64,000 nucleotides of DNA from JBBQLG01 sp964251665 (GTDB lineage: Bacteria; Bacteroidota; Bacteroidia; Cytophagales; Spirosomataceae), in the NCBI GenBank assembly GCA_964251665.1, contig CAXUKO010000002.1, positions 248,001 to 312,000 on the forward strand, read 5' to 3'. A program made the position numbers and the translations under genes. The notes under the pieces were generated by a model. It saw only the letters and a list, made by a program, of their open reading frames with translations. It made no database searches and had not been told where the DNA came from. Shown here piece after piece: positions 44,101-52,729 of this stretch; the stretch's first letter is position 1, and every line of letters begins with the position of its first letter.

Positions 44101-44791
44101 TGTATTTTTCTTCATCGGCTTTCTGTTGGGCCAGCCGGTTGTCGAGGTCTTTTTTGATCCGCCCGTAGGTCAGTCCCGTAATCAGCATAGAGATGATGGC
44201 CGCAATAATCAGCAGCAGGGGCGTATAGGCAATATAAAGCTGCTGCTGAACCAGGCGGGTTTTCAAAAGCTGGCTTTCTTCGGTTTTCATCCGGTTAACC
44301 ACTACCCGAAGCTTGTCCATCAGCTGTTTACCGCGCAGCATCTCCCGGTTTCGCCCGATGGTATCCTGACTGAAACCACTCACCCGGTTGGCCAGGTCGA
44401 TGGTGCGCTGCATCTGGACAAACTTGGCTTTATAGAGCGTTTCCACCTCGTCCAGGCTTTTCTGCTGCCCCGGATTGTCGCCCGTAAGTGTCCGCAGCCG
44501 GTCGTAGCTGGCCGTCACTTTTTCGTAACTGCCGGTGTAGGGTTGCAGAAAGCGCGAATCGAGCGTAACCAGAAAACCCCGCTGTCCCGTCTCGGCGTCT
44601 TTCATGTACGAGATGATATTCTCGGCTTCGAGCATCACCTGATTGGTATGATTGACCAGTTCTGAATTACTGATCAGTTTCTGGATGCTGTAGAATGACG
44701 CGGCCAGACTGATCAGGAGCAACAGGGTCGACAGGGAAAAAACGACCTGAAGCTGGCGGATAACGGAGTTTGACGTTGGTGTTGGCGGCAT
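41153..44791 (-). CDS. Hybrid histidine kinase: CHASE3-HAMP-GAF-HisKA-HATPase-REC-REC-REC
   Basis: A 1212-residue hybrid kinase. TM near residues 15-33, a CHASE3-like periplasmic domain (MKDAETGQRGFLVTLDSRFL), TM near 190-210, HAMP, GAF (about 290-440), a long coiled coil rich in Gln/Glu/Leu (445-525), HisKA with His539 in NMSHELRTPLNS, and an ATPase domain (DTGIGIAPEK, GTGLGLSIS). Three receivers follow: DIQLPVMSGW (about 830-945), DMGIPDHKAY (about 965-1070, a diverged one) and DMMMPQLDGY (about 1090-1205). A Pro/Ala-rich linker separates kinase and receivers. ATG at 44791. Confidence 0.94.
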   Translation of the reverse strand: MPPTPTSNSVIRQLQVVFSLSTLLLLISLAASFYSIQKLISNSELVNHTNQVMLEAENIISYMKDAETGQRGFLVTLDSRFLQPYTGSYEKVTASYDRLRTLTGDNPGQQKSLDEVETLYKAKFVQMQRTIDLANRVSGFSQDTIGRNREMLRGKQLMDKLRVVVNRMKTEESQLLKTRLVQQQLYIAYTPLLLIIAAIISMLITGLTYGRIKKDLDNRLAQQKADEEKYTETSKRISVMEGITRDIAGGNYTVRTPDLRDDELGRISKALNQMAESLDRTFTDLTAKNWLQTGAVQLSDAIRGEKDLKTLANRLLDTITAYTNAPLGTVYLLDTDSSFRLAGSHAAQHVPATVRRGEGLTGQAIDQKKTRVITDVPADYSRISSSLGDARPTTLLITPLVYGNECVGVIELGLLRQPDPLYVDFLEQNQEAMAIGVNAALDYVRLQSLLEETQAQAEELQVQHAEMENLNAELEMQAQKLQASEEELRVQQEELLQTNTELEERGLLLEEKNDEIQKKADELELSTRYKSEFLANMSHELRTPLNSILLLSRLLAENTDENLSSDQVEYARVIQSSGNGLLGLIDEILDLSKIEAGQMTLEYQSVPVTDITDELQALFGLLAKDKGLDFSIRVEPGVPPVIDTDKMRLGQILKNLLSNALKFTAAGSVTLTIKQAETPENTLSFVVNDTGIGIAPEKQPLVFEAFQQADGSTKRKYGGTGLGLSISRELAKLLGGEITLRSRLDEGSEFTVLLPIYASAASNTGSRPENKAGLPGLYAQPAPPAPKPAANTHVPHKYISTTIPEAIPDDRNTVTEQDKVILIVEDDTNFAKSLLDYARKKGYKGVVAVRGDEGLKLASIYKPLGILLDIQLPVMSGWEVMDALKADPRTRPIPVHIMSSHKLKNESLLKGAVDFVDKPMAFERMQEIFKKIEYVLNRDHKKVLIVEDNSQHAKALAYFLETFNISSELKSNISEGIDALKRKEVDCVILDMGIPDHKAYETLEEARKNPGLENLPIIIFTGKSLSMAEELKIKQYADSIIVKTAHSYQRMLDEVSLFLHLVEENKDDTKPTGNGAAKKLGGLSQVLDNKTVLVADDDVRNIFSLSKALEQYNMTVITALDGKEALQKLTENPGIDVVLLDMMMPQLDGYETARTIREHYQWKNLPVIAVTAKAMTGDREKCIQAGASDYITKPVDIDQLISLLRVWLYDRN

Positions 44792-44811
44792 GAGGGCGCG
44801 GGTAAAAAGGC

Positions 44812-46383
44812 TTACTGCTGATTCTGACTGATGGGAAGAACAAGGATGAAACGGGCACCTTCGCCGGGGCGGCTCTGCGCCGAAATCAGGCCGTGGTGCC
44901 TGTCGATATTCTTTTTGGCGATGGCCAGGCCAATGCCCGTGCCTTCGTAACTGCTGCGGTTATGCAGGCGCTGGAAAATCACGAAAATCCGGCTGAGAAA
45001 CTTTTCATCAAAGCCAATGCCGTTATCCTGCACCACAAGCCGGAGAAACCCGCCGGTAGGTGCCGGAACACCGTCGATGGCCCGGGTTTCGATGCGCTCG
45101 CCGGTGATGGTGATAAGCGGGGGCACGCCGACTTTGACAAACTTGAGCGCATTACTGATCAGGTTCTGAAATACCTGCCGGATTCGGGTCGGAATGGTAT
45201 CGAGGACGGGAAGCGGCCCTATGTCGACAACGGCCTGCTGCCGACTGATCGCTTCGTCGAAATCCAGTAGCAATTCGTTCAGCAGGGCATTGAGATCGGT
45301 CGGCTGGAATTCCTCCGGTACTGACAGCTGGGAGTAGTTCAGCAGGTCATTGATCAGGGCCGACATCCGGGCCGCCGACCGAATGGACCGGTCGAGGTAC
45401 GAAACAGCCTCTGGGTCGTCTTTAAGGTGTTTTTCCTTGACGGTGTCGTTCAGCAGCTGAATTTTCCGGAGGGGCTCTTTCAGATCGTGCGATACCACCC
45501 AGGTGAACTGCTGTAATTCGTGGTTGGTCTGTTCCAGTTCGGCGTTCTTCAGCAGGAGTTCATTCGTGCGTACGTCGACTTCATGCTCCAGCAGTTCGGC
45601 GGCCCGTTTTTGTGGATGAATATCAGTGAACGTGCCAATCCACCGGGTTACAACCTCCTGCTGTTTAATGGGAATGATCCGCAACAGGTGGTAGCGGTAT
45701 TCGCCCGTGGTCTGGTCTTTCAGGCGGACTTCACCGGTAAAGTCGGTGCCCGCAGCCAGCATGGCTTCCCATTTCGAGCAGATCGTATCATCCGTGTGCG
45801 TTTCGGGCAGGGTTGTGGCGCTACCGGCGTAGCGGAACCAGTGTTGGTTCACGTATTCAAGTTCGCCCGCCGGGGTGGTGGTAAAGGCCATCTGAGGCAG
45901 CGACGCCAGCAGAATCTGTAACTCCTGCATTTGCCGGGTCAGGGCTTCCTGCGCCTGTTTACGCACGTCGATCTCTTTTTGGAGCGACTCCTGCGTGGCG
46001 CGCAGGGCCTGCTGCTGCTCGTAGAGTTTATGGAGCGTTTTGACCTTTAACACCAGAATATCCGGGTCAACGGGCTTGGTCAGGTAATCAACAGCCCCGG
46101 CGGTGTAGCCTTGTGCAATAAATTTCTTTTCGGTGTTAACGGCCGAGAGGAAAATGATGGACGTGTCGCGGGCTTTGCTGAAACCGGCAATGGCATTGGC
46201 TACCTCGAACCCGTCCATGCCGGGCATCTGCACATCCAGAATAATGACCGAGTACGTGTTTTTAAGCACGTTCTTCAGGGCTTCTTCGCCCGATTCGGCC
46301 GAATCGACCGTGAAGCGATGCCGCTCCAGAATTTTCCGCAGCGGAAGAATATTTTCGGGCCGGTCATCAACAATAAGAATCAT
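44812..46383 (-). CDS. Receiver-PAS-histidine kinase
   Basis: A 523-residue soluble kinase. An N-terminal receiver (MILIVDDRPENILPL, IILDVQMPGMDGFEV, YLTKPVD), then a coiled coil, a PAS domain (about 155-275), and a HisKA with His299 in WVVSHDLKEPLRKI. The ATPase domain has NLISNALKF, DNGIGFDEKF and GTGIGLAIAKK. The HDLKEPLR form fits the phytochrome/bacteriophytochrome-like class of kinases. It has no TM segment. The ATG at 46383 is chosen over an in-frame TTG far upstream at 46542, as it starts exactly at the receiver. The hybrid kinase gene follows 20 bp later. Confidence 0.93.
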   Translation of the reverse strand: MILIVDDRPENILPLRKILERHRFTVDSAESGEEALKNVLKNTYSVIILDVQMPGMDGFEVANAIAGFSKARDTSIIFLSAVNTEKKFIAQGYTAGAVDYLTKPVDPDILVLKVKTLHKLYEQQQALRATQESLQKEIDVRKQAQEALTRQMQELQILLASLPQMAFTTTPAGELEYVNQHWFRYAGSATTLPETHTDDTICSKWEAMLAAGTDFTGEVRLKDQTTGEYRYHLLRIIPIKQQEVVTRWIGTFTDIHPQKRAAELLEHEVDVRTNELLLKNAELEQTNHELQQFTWVVSHDLKEPLRKIQLLNDTVKEKHLKDDPEAVSYLDRSIRSAARMSALINDLLNYSQLSVPEEFQPTDLNALLNELLLDFDEAISRQQAVVDIGPLPVLDTIPTRIRQVFQNLISNALKFVKVGVPPLITITGERIETRAIDGVPAPTGGFLRLVVQDNGIGFDEKFLSRIFVIFQRLHNRSSYEGTGIGLAIAKKNIDRHHGLISAQSRPGEGARFILVLPISQNQQ

Positions 46384-46560
46384 GTACGGCAGTGGGTTTA
46401 ACCGTTGAGGAAGGGTGGTGAAACGGGTTGGTGACCGGGAAAACAGTTTCGGCAAGCGGGTGCCGACTGTAATAGCAACGCTAAACTTGCTGCTTTCCCC
46501 AAATCCCGGGTGAAGATAAAGCCCGGAAGCGACTGCTTCCAAATTGGCGGGTTAGGGCGG

Positions 46561-47265
46561 CTATAGCAGCCCGGCAGATCCGGCAGCGAGGGATGAGAAT
46601 AACAGATGCTCTAAAAAACGGAGTAGCTGATCGTCGTCGGCAGTCGGGCTGAAATCGGTGAGCGAAGGGAGGTATTGGCGGAAAAAAGTCTGGTAATGCG
46701 CCGTTTCGATGAGCGTACTACCCAGCGACCGGGCGTAGGGATAACCGGGCCGGTACTCCAGAATACTCCCGGCCATGCGGCCACAGAGGTCTTTGTAGGG
46801 TTTAAAAAGCTGTACCTTATTGTCTTCCGTAACGTGGTGCGTGAGGTAGGCTTTGCTGGCTTCGCGGATAACGATGCTGTGCAGGGCCATAATGTCGATG
46901 GCATCAGGGGCTGTCGGCGCGGTGGCCGACGCCATGTCTTTCAGGAGCAGGATTTTTAGAATGCGTTCCAGTTTTTCGCGGGGATTGGTCAGGTTATTGG
47001 TCTGGAACAACACCTGATATTCAAGCCACTGCCAGTACCATGCCACCAGGTACACCAGCAGGCGGTGTTTGTTCTCGAAATAGCGGTAGATACTGGCTTC
47101 TTTGGTCCCGATCCGCTCGGCCAGTTTGCGGAACGTCATCTCTTCAAAACCAATGTCAGCCATCAGTAAAATGCCCTGCCGTACAATTCGCCGACCCAGT
47201 TCCGAACTCTCCGGGTCGCGCAGGGATAACTTCTCATTCATCCGAACCAGTACTGTATACTCCAT
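46561..47265 (-). CDS. TetR/AcrR family regulator
   Basis: A protein of about 234 residues. The N-terminal helix-turn-helix is clear (RQGILLMADIGFEEMTFRKL then AERIGTKEASIYRYFENKHRL); the C-terminal ligand domain is helical. It is divergent from the exporter operon at 47463, with a palindrome between them, so it most likely represses that operon and itself. ATG at 47265; an in-frame TTG at 47277 and ATG at 47241 are alternatives. Confidence 0.9.
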   Translation of the reverse strand: MEYTVLVRMNEKLSLRDPESSELGRRIVRQGILLMADIGFEEMTFRKLAERIGTKEASIYRYFENKHRLLVYLVAWYWQWLEYQVLFQTNNLTNPREKLERILKILLLKDMASATAPTAPDAIDIMALHSIVIREASKAYLTHHVTEDNKVQLFKPYKDLCGRMAGSILEYRPGYPYARSLGSTLIETAHYQTFFRQYLPSLTDFSPTADDDQLLRFLEHLLFSSLAAGSAGLL

Positions 47266-47333
47266 CCGTCGCGCCAATTAACCATTTAACCTAAACTGAC
47301 GGAACAAAGAAACGAACATTCACCGATAAAAGT

Positions 47334-47341
47334 TATGTTTG
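47334..47341 (+). promoter_or_regulatory. Candidate -7 element of the exporter operon
   Basis: TATGTTTG matches TAnnTTTG fully. The likely start of transcription falls at about 47347, right at the TetR operator candidate. No TTG was seen at -33, so it may need an activator or be weak. Confidence 0.45.
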
Positions 47342-47347
47342 CATTGA

Positions 47348-47364
47348 TGATAGTAATACTATCA
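47348..47364. promoter_or_regulatory. Candidate TetR operator
   Basis: TGATAGTAATACTATCA is a 17-bp perfect palindrome about a single A. It lies between tetR and the exporter operon, downstream of the -7 element, where binding would block transcription. Confidence 0.6.
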
Positions 47365-47462
47365 ACTAGTTAAAAACAGATTAAAGAGTTAATTTTATCG
47401 GTTGATCAACGAAACGATCTCAATACCTCATAACCAACGGGGTTGCTGCTTAACAGACACTA

Positions 47463-48467
47463 ATGGCTACAATACAATCAATAGAACCGCCCCCATCGCC
47501 TGTGCAACGGTTGCTTCGGCTGCTGGCCACGGAGAAAAAAGACATCGGCTATATTTACCTGTTCGCGCTGATGACCGGCTTAATTAGTCTGTCGCTGCCA
47601 CTGGGCATTCAGGCGGTGTTTAATCTGGTTTCGGGTGGACTGGTGTTCAGTTCCGTCTACGTACTGATTGGACTGGTGGTGCTGGGTGTGCTGGTGACGG
47701 GCTTACTGATGATCGGGCAGATGACGCTGGTCGAAATCCTGCAACAGCGCATCTTCGCCAAAGCCGCCTTTGAGTTCACGTACCGCCTGCCCCGCATCGA
47801 ACCCAAAGCGTTATCGACCTATTACCCGCCGGAACTGATGAACCGCTTTTTCGACGTGCTGACCATTCAGAAAGGCCTGCCCAAACTGCTGATCGACCTG
47901 ACCGCAGCCGCCGTGCAAATCCTGTTCGGCATTATTCTGTTGTCGTTCTATCACCCGGTGTTTCTGGGGTTTGGCCTGTTCACCCTGCTGGCTATTATCG
48001 GCATCTGCTGGGCCTACGGACCGAGCGGCCTGCGCACCAGCCTGAGCGAATCCAAGTATAAATACAAGGTCGTCAGCTGGCTGGAGGATATGGCCCGCGA
48101 CCTACCCCTGTACCGCCATCAGGATGATAAACTGACGCCCATCGACCACATGGACGATCTGGTGGCCGGTTATGTCCTGCACCGCAACGCCCATTTTCGG
48201 GTGTTGAAACGGTTCTTTTACAGCGCCGTGGCGTTCAAAACAATCGTTACGGGTGGTTTGCTGATTCTGGGTACGTCGCTGGTTGTCGGCCGTCAGATGT
48301 CGCTGGGGCAGTTTGTAGCGGCTGAACTGGTCATCGTGCTAATCACCAGTTCCGTCGAGAAACTGATTTCGGGTATCGACACAGTGTTTGACCTGCTGAC
48401 CGCCGTGGAGAAGATTGCTAACGTGACCGATTTACCTCTTGAAGCCGATACTATAGCCCATGCTTAA
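47463..48467 (+). CDS. ABC exporter membrane domain without ATPase domain
   Basis: A 334-residue protein matching the type-1 ABC exporter TM domain: about six TM helices, coupling-helix-like segments (ELMNRFFDVLTIQKGLPKLL), and a C-terminal LLTAVEKIANVTDLPLE that in normal exporters precedes the nucleotide-binding domain. No Walker A, signature or Walker B motif exists here or in any nearby frame. The stop TAA at 48465 lies inside the next gene's start, so truncation is part of the operon design. It may be driven by an ATPase encoded elsewhere or work differently. Confidence 0.85.
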   Translation: MATIQSIEPPPSPVQRLLRLLATEKKDIGYIYLFALMTGLISLSLPLGIQAVFNLVSGGLVFSSVYVLIGLVVLGVLVTGLLMIGQMTLVEILQQRIFAKAAFEFTYRLPRIEPKALSTYYPPELMNRFFDVLTIQKGLPKLLIDLTAAAVQILFGIILLSFYHPVFLGFGLFTLLAIIGICWAYGPSGLRTSLSESKYKYKVVSWLEDMARDLPLYRHQDDKLTPIDHMDDLVAGYVLHRNAHFRVLKRFFYSAVAFKTIVTGGLLILGTSLVVGRQMSLGQFVAAELVIVLITSSVEKLISGIDTVFDLLTAVEKIANVTDLPLEADTIAHA

Positions 48468-49812
48468 TATATCCAATCAGCGGGTTGATGAACAGCTCAT
48501 TAACCATTACCCGCTCAAAACCCTGCGTTCACTGCCCGAGCCTAATAGTGGTCGGCGGCTGGGCCGCTGGATGCTGGTGCTGCTATTTATTGGCTTGGGT
48601 ATCATGTTTTTACCCTGGCAGCAGAACATCAACGGCGAAGGCAGCGTAACGGCCCTGACGCCACAGGACCGGCCCCAAACGGTGCAGAATGCCATTGCGG
48701 GCCGTATTGAAGCCTGGAACGTTCAGGAGGGGCAGCGGGTCCGAAAAGGGGATACCCTGCTGGTTATCTCCGAGATTAAAGACGATTATTTCGATCCGCA
48801 ATTACCCCAACGGCTGGGTGAACAACTCGGTGCCAAACGGGGCAGCCTGAGCGCGACGGACGCTAAACTACGGGCGGTAGACGCCCAGATTACGGCCCTT
48901 AAAACTGGCTTGCAGGTGAAACTCGCATCGGCCCGCAACAAGGTGCGGCAGAGCGAATTCAAAGTCATCAGCGACAGCGCGGATTTTTCGGCGGCCCGCA
49001 AAAATTACCAGATTGCCCTCGACCGGCTCGACCGCTATGAGAAGGGCCAGAAAAATGGTCTGTTCTCGCTGACCGATCTGGAATCGCGTCGGCTGAAAGG
49101 GCAGGAGGATTACGCCAAAGTGATTGCTCAGGAGAATAAACTCAACGTATCGCGGCAGGAACTGATCAACGCCCGGCTCGATCTGCAAACGATTCAGGCC
49201 GATTATCAGGAAAAATGGGCTAAAGCACTTTCTGACCGTAGTTCGGCGGTATCGTACCGGGCTGATGCAGAAGGAGAAATTGCCAAACTACAAAATAAAA
49301 TCAGCAGTGTTGATGTCCGGCGGGGCCTATACGTCGTGCGCGCTCCGCAGGCAGGCTACGTGGTCCGAACCCTGAAATCCGGTATCGGCGAAACGATTAA
49401 AGAGGGCGAGTCCATCGCGACACTGCAACCGATAAACCCGGCGGTTGCCGTCGAACTCTACGTCCGGGCGATGGACGTACCCCTAATCCAGCGCGGGCGT
49501 CGGGTTCGATTGCAGTTTGATGGCTGGCCTGCCATTCAGTTTTCGGGCTGGCCAACTGTCGCTGTAGGTACGTTTGGCGGTGAAGTGGCCGTGATCGACG
49601 CGGTCAGCAGCAGCAGCGGCAAGTACCGGCTGCTGGTCAGGCCAAATCTGGAAAAAGGAGATCAACCCTGGCCCAGGCAACTGCGCGTCGGCTCGGGTGT
49701 ATATGGCTGGGTGATGCTCGACGATGTGCCGGTCTGGTACGAGTTGTGGCGGCAGTTGAATGGCTTTCCGCCGAGCTTGAAGGAAGAACCTAACGAAGCA
49801 AAAAAGAAATGA
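48460..49812 (+). CDS. HlyD-type membrane fusion protein
   Basis: A 450-residue periplasmic adaptor. TM near residues 35-53, a split biotinyl-lipoyl domain (IAGRIEAWNVQEGQRVRKGD and GYVVRTLKSGIGETIKEGES), a long helical hairpin (about 130-285) and a C-terminal beta domain. It links the inner-membrane part to TolC. Its ATG overlaps the end of the ABC TM gene by 8 bp, and its TGA overlaps the next ATG, so translation is coupled throughout. Confidence 0.9.
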   Translation: MLNISNQRVDEQLINHYPLKTLRSLPEPNSGRRLGRWMLVLLFIGLGIMFLPWQQNINGEGSVTALTPQDRPQTVQNAIAGRIEAWNVQEGQRVRKGDTLLVISEIKDDYFDPQLPQRLGEQLGAKRGSLSATDAKLRAVDAQITALKTGLQVKLASARNKVRQSEFKVISDSADFSAARKNYQIALDRLDRYEKGQKNGLFSLTDLESRRLKGQEDYAKVIAQENKLNVSRQELINARLDLQTIQADYQEKWAKALSDRSSAVSYRADAEGEIAKLQNKISSVDVRRGLYVVRAPQAGYVVRTLKSGIGETIKEGESIATLQPINPAVAVELYVRAMDVPLIQRGRRVRLQFDGWPAIQFSGWPTVAVGTFGGEVAVIDAVSSSSGKYRLLVRPNLEKGDQPWPRQLRVGSGVYGWVMLDDVPVWYELWRQLNGFPPSLKEEPNEAKKK

Positions 49813-51281
49813 AAAGGCTATACATCGGTTGCTGGCTGCTGATGCTGGAGCACCTGCCCACGGCGGTACTGGGCCAGCTACCGACGCTAGATCCAGCCGA
49901 CACAGCGGTGGTATTTACGGCAGCTGATTTTTACGACGTTGTGGCGCAGCATCATCCGCTTGTTCGGCAGGCGGCTTTGCTGAGCAGCGGAGCACAGGAA
50001 GAAATCCGACAGGCGCGGGGGGCGTTCGACCCAAAACTGTTTTCGACTTACGACCGGAAAGAATTTAGTCAGAGTTTGTATTACAACAAGTGGCAGACGG
50101 GGGTGTCTATCCCTCTTTTACCGGCTGGTGTCGACCTGAAACTAACCTACGACCAGAACCGGGGCGAATACATCAACCCGGAGGATCGCGTACCAGCGTC
50201 CGGGCTGGCGGCTGTGGGCATACGCGTCCCGATTGGGCAGGGGCTGCTTATCGACGCCCGGCGAGCGGCCCTTCGGCAGGCACAGTTAGCCATTACGCTG
50301 GCGGAGGCTGACCGGCTGAAGCTGATCAACAAAACGCTCTACGATGCCGCCAAAACCTACTGGGACTGGTCGCTGGCCTACCAGCAGTTGCGCCTGCTCG
50401 GGCAGGGCTACGAACTGGCCGAAACCCGGTTTCAGGGCATACGGCAACGGGCGTTGCTGGGTGATGCCGCAACAATCGACACCACCGAAGCCCTGATTAC
50501 GGTGCAGGATCGCCTGGTACAACGTCAGCAGGCCGAAGCCGAGGTAGCCAATGCCCGCTTGCGGCTGGCCGCTTTTTTGTGGAATAGTCAGCAGGCCGGA
50601 GGCACACCGCAGCCCGTTGATTTACTGCCGGCCGCTGTGCCCCAGGCCACACTCGTTGACCGCGCTGATCATGCCCTGCTGCACGCCCTCCTGAACCGGG
50701 CCGCAGAACACCATCCTGACGTACTAAAGCTGACCACCAAAGGGCGGCAGCTTGCCATTGAGGAGCGGTTTCGGCGGTCGCTGCTGGCCCCCCAGCTGGT
50801 GGTGCAAGCCAGCCTGCTGAGTCGCACACCCCAGCCGGGAATAGGGTATGACTGGGCGAGTTACTATGCTTTCCGGGCCGATAACCACAAAATTGGGGTA
50901 GATCTCACGTTTCCGTTGTTCCTGCGGAAGGAGCGCGGCAAACTCCGGCAGGTTCAGCTCAAAACGCAGCAGGTCGAACTGGAGCGGCAGCAGACCCGTC
51001 GGGATATTGCCAACGATGTGCAGACGGCCTGGAACAGCCTGAAAGCACTGGAAGGGCAGATTAGTGTGCAGCAGCAGACGGTCGTTCAGCAGCAGACCCT
51101 GCTCCGGGCCGAGCAGCAGAAGTTTGAACTGGGCGAAAGCTCGCTGTTTCTGGTCAACAGCCGCGAGTCGAAACTCATCGACCTGCAAATCAAGCTGGCC
51201 GAACTGCGGACGAAGCATCAGAAAGCGTTTGCCACCCTTTGGTACGCGGCTGGTACGCATCCCGGCGCACGGGTTTTTTAA
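49809..51281 (+). CDS. TolC-type outer membrane channel
   Basis: A 490-residue outer membrane efflux protein with a signal peptide ending AVLGQ. Two repeats of helix-strand-strand-helix are visible: QAALLSSGAQEEIRQARGAF... and AEHHPDVLKLTTKGRQLAIE..., with long Gln-rich coiled helices. It makes the exit channel of the exporter. It overlaps the HlyD-type gene at ATGA (49809-49812). Third and last gene of the operon. Confidence 0.9.
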   Translation: MKRLYIGCWLLMLEHLPTAVLGQLPTLDPADTAVVFTAADFYDVVAQHHPLVRQAALLSSGAQEEIRQARGAFDPKLFSTYDRKEFSQSLYYNKWQTGVSIPLLPAGVDLKLTYDQNRGEYINPEDRVPASGLAAVGIRVPIGQGLLIDARRAALRQAQLAITLAEADRLKLINKTLYDAAKTYWDWSLAYQQLRLLGQGYELAETRFQGIRQRALLGDAATIDTTEALITVQDRLVQRQQAEAEVANARLRLAAFLWNSQQAGGTPQPVDLLPAAVPQATLVDRADHALLHALLNRAAEHHPDVLKLTTKGRQLAIEERFRRSLLAPQLVVQASLLSRTPQPGIGYDWASYYAFRADNHKIGVDLTFPLFLRKERGKLRQVQLKTQQVELERQQTRRDIANDVQTAWNSLKALEGQISVQQQTVVQQQTLLRAEQQKFELGESSLFLVNSRESKLIDLQIKLAELRTKHQKAFATLWYAAGTHPGARVF

Positions 51282-51316
51282 TCGGCGGTTTACGGAGTTT
51301 TGTTTTTCTGACGAGG

Positions 51317-51790
51317 TTATAACCAACGGCGAACCTGCGCCTGATAACGCAGGTACTCATCCCCAAATTTGCGGATAAGGTACTGTTCTTCCCGTTCAAC
51401 AATACCTTTCTGCACTACGATCAGGAGCGGAATCAGTAACAGAAGGCCCCAGTAGGCATTCGCCATAATGGACACGGCTACGTAAATCAACGTCAGCGAC
51501 AGATACATGGGGTTGCGGGTGTAGCGGTAGATTCCATTGCTGACAATGGCTGTCGTGGCACCATTAGGATGGATGGTCGTTTTGTGCTGAATCATGCCCC
51601 GGAACGCCAGCAGGAGCGTAGACACGGAAATGAGCAGCACGAACGCGCCAATGGACAGGGCAAGAGTCCGGGGCAGCAACGGCGTCGGAAAAACATAGCT
51701 GAGCAGGAGGCCTATCAGCAGCGTACTGCCAAATAACAACGGCGGAAACGCGATGACGCCCGCCCGGTCGGGTATTCCTTCAGTAGTCAT
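51317..51790 (-). CDS. ICMT/PEMT-type methyltransferase family membrane protein
   Basis: A 157-residue protein with four TM helices. The signatures GIYRYTRNPMYLSLTLIY and EEQYLIRKFGDEYLRYQAQV are those of isoprenylcysteine carboxyl methyltransferase-like proteins, which use SAM in the membrane. The substrate in bacteria is mostly unknown. The ATG at 51790 is chosen over an in-frame TTG at 51826. It is convergent with the exporter operon, 35 bp apart. Confidence 0.85.
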   Translation of the reverse strand: MTTEGIPDRAGVIAFPPLLFGSTLLIGLLLSYVFPTPLLPRTLALSIGAFVLLISVSTLLLAFRGMIQHKTTIHPNGATTAIVSNGIYRYTRNPMYLSLTLIYVAVSIMANAYWGLLLLIPLLIVVQKGIVEREEQYLIRKFGDEYLRYQAQVRRWL

Positions 51791-51893
51791 AGTCAGCTGT
51801 TTTTTAGACAAGCTACTAAAAAACAAGTTGTTAGCTATGCGCCGACAGGTGCGATTTTTTTAACGGTACTACCTGTCATCGGCCCCTGACCAT

Positions 51894-52454
51894 TTAGGTG
51901 TTCCGGTTGTTCTGACTATCAATTTCGTGTTTCTCCATAGTGTCGAGCACTTTTTCGGGTTGAACGTCGGTGGCCAGTTCGGGAATTTCAGGGTCATTTG
52001 CCTGCTGAATGCCCATTTTTCGGGCTATTTCGGTGGTCAGGATTATCAACCGGGTGATCTCATGCTCGGCCAGCAGACTAACCTGCAGGTCCAGGTCAGC
52101 CCGTTTGTCGGCCAGCGCGGCCATGCGGTTCTGACTGATGAGCACAAACGTGGAGAGGAAAATGGCTTCTACGGAGGCTACCATCGCCAGCACGACAAAC
52201 GACGGATCGAACGGTTTCAAGCCCAGCCAGCCCGCATTCCAGCCAATCCAGACGCCAAACAGTAACAGGTGCAGCCCCACAAAAGTCATACTGCCCGTAA
52301 AGGCGGTTACCGAATCGGCCAGCCGGTCCTGCCAGTTTTTGCGGGCGTCGTCGGTCTTGCGCCGTTCCAGCAGGGCCACAATGTTGCGCTCAACAATCTG
52401 AGCCATGTTGGTCGGGGGCGTGCTGTGCGTTGGTCGGGTGTCGTTGGTTTGCAT
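51894..52454 (-). CDS. DUF1003 membrane protein
   Basis: A 186-residue protein with two close TM helices (GSMTFVGLHLLLFGVWIGWN, and SFVVLAMVASVEAIFLSTFV) and a cytoplasmic coiled region ALADKRADLDLQVSLLAEHE typical of DUF1003. Function unknown. ATG at 52454. Confidence 0.88.
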   Translation of the reverse strand: MQTNDTRPTHSTPPTNMAQIVERNIVALLERRKTDDARKNWQDRLADSVTAFTGSMTFVGLHLLLFGVWIGWNAGWLGLKPFDPSFVVLAMVASVEAIFLSTFVLISQNRMAALADKRADLDLQVSLLAEHEITRLIILTTEIARKMGIQQANDPEIPELATDVQPEKVLDTMEKHEIDSQNNRNT

Positions 52455-52729
52455 CGGCTTGAAAAGACGTTTCTGTTCGGGAGTCGGGTCTGGGTTAACC
52501 TGCTTTGTCGTTTATTGGTTAGGGACAGGAATGAGGAGTAAGGCAGTGGGATGGTGGTAAGACTGCTACGTTCCGACTTAGCCGAAGCAGGTTTGTTGCT
52601 TACCAGTCGGGATTGGTGCCCCGGGGTTGAGCCTTGGCTCGGTCGATGGATGATGCCGTTCCAGTAGAAAACAGACCGTGTGCGCCTTAAGAAAGCAACC
52701 TATTCATCTGTCCTGAACAACCATTGCCA

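Noticed and set aside
43745..44665. 306-codon plus-strand open frame
   Set aside because: Antisense to the hybrid kinase; long only because of high-GC codon bias.
46384..46542. N-terminal extension of the receiver-PAS kinase from TTG at 46542
   Set aside because: The receiver domain begins exactly at ATG 46383; the extension shows no pattern.
48468..49100. Hidden nucleotide-binding domain after the ABC membrane domain
   Set aside because: No Walker A, signature or Walker B motif; the sequence is fully explained by the HlyD-type protein.
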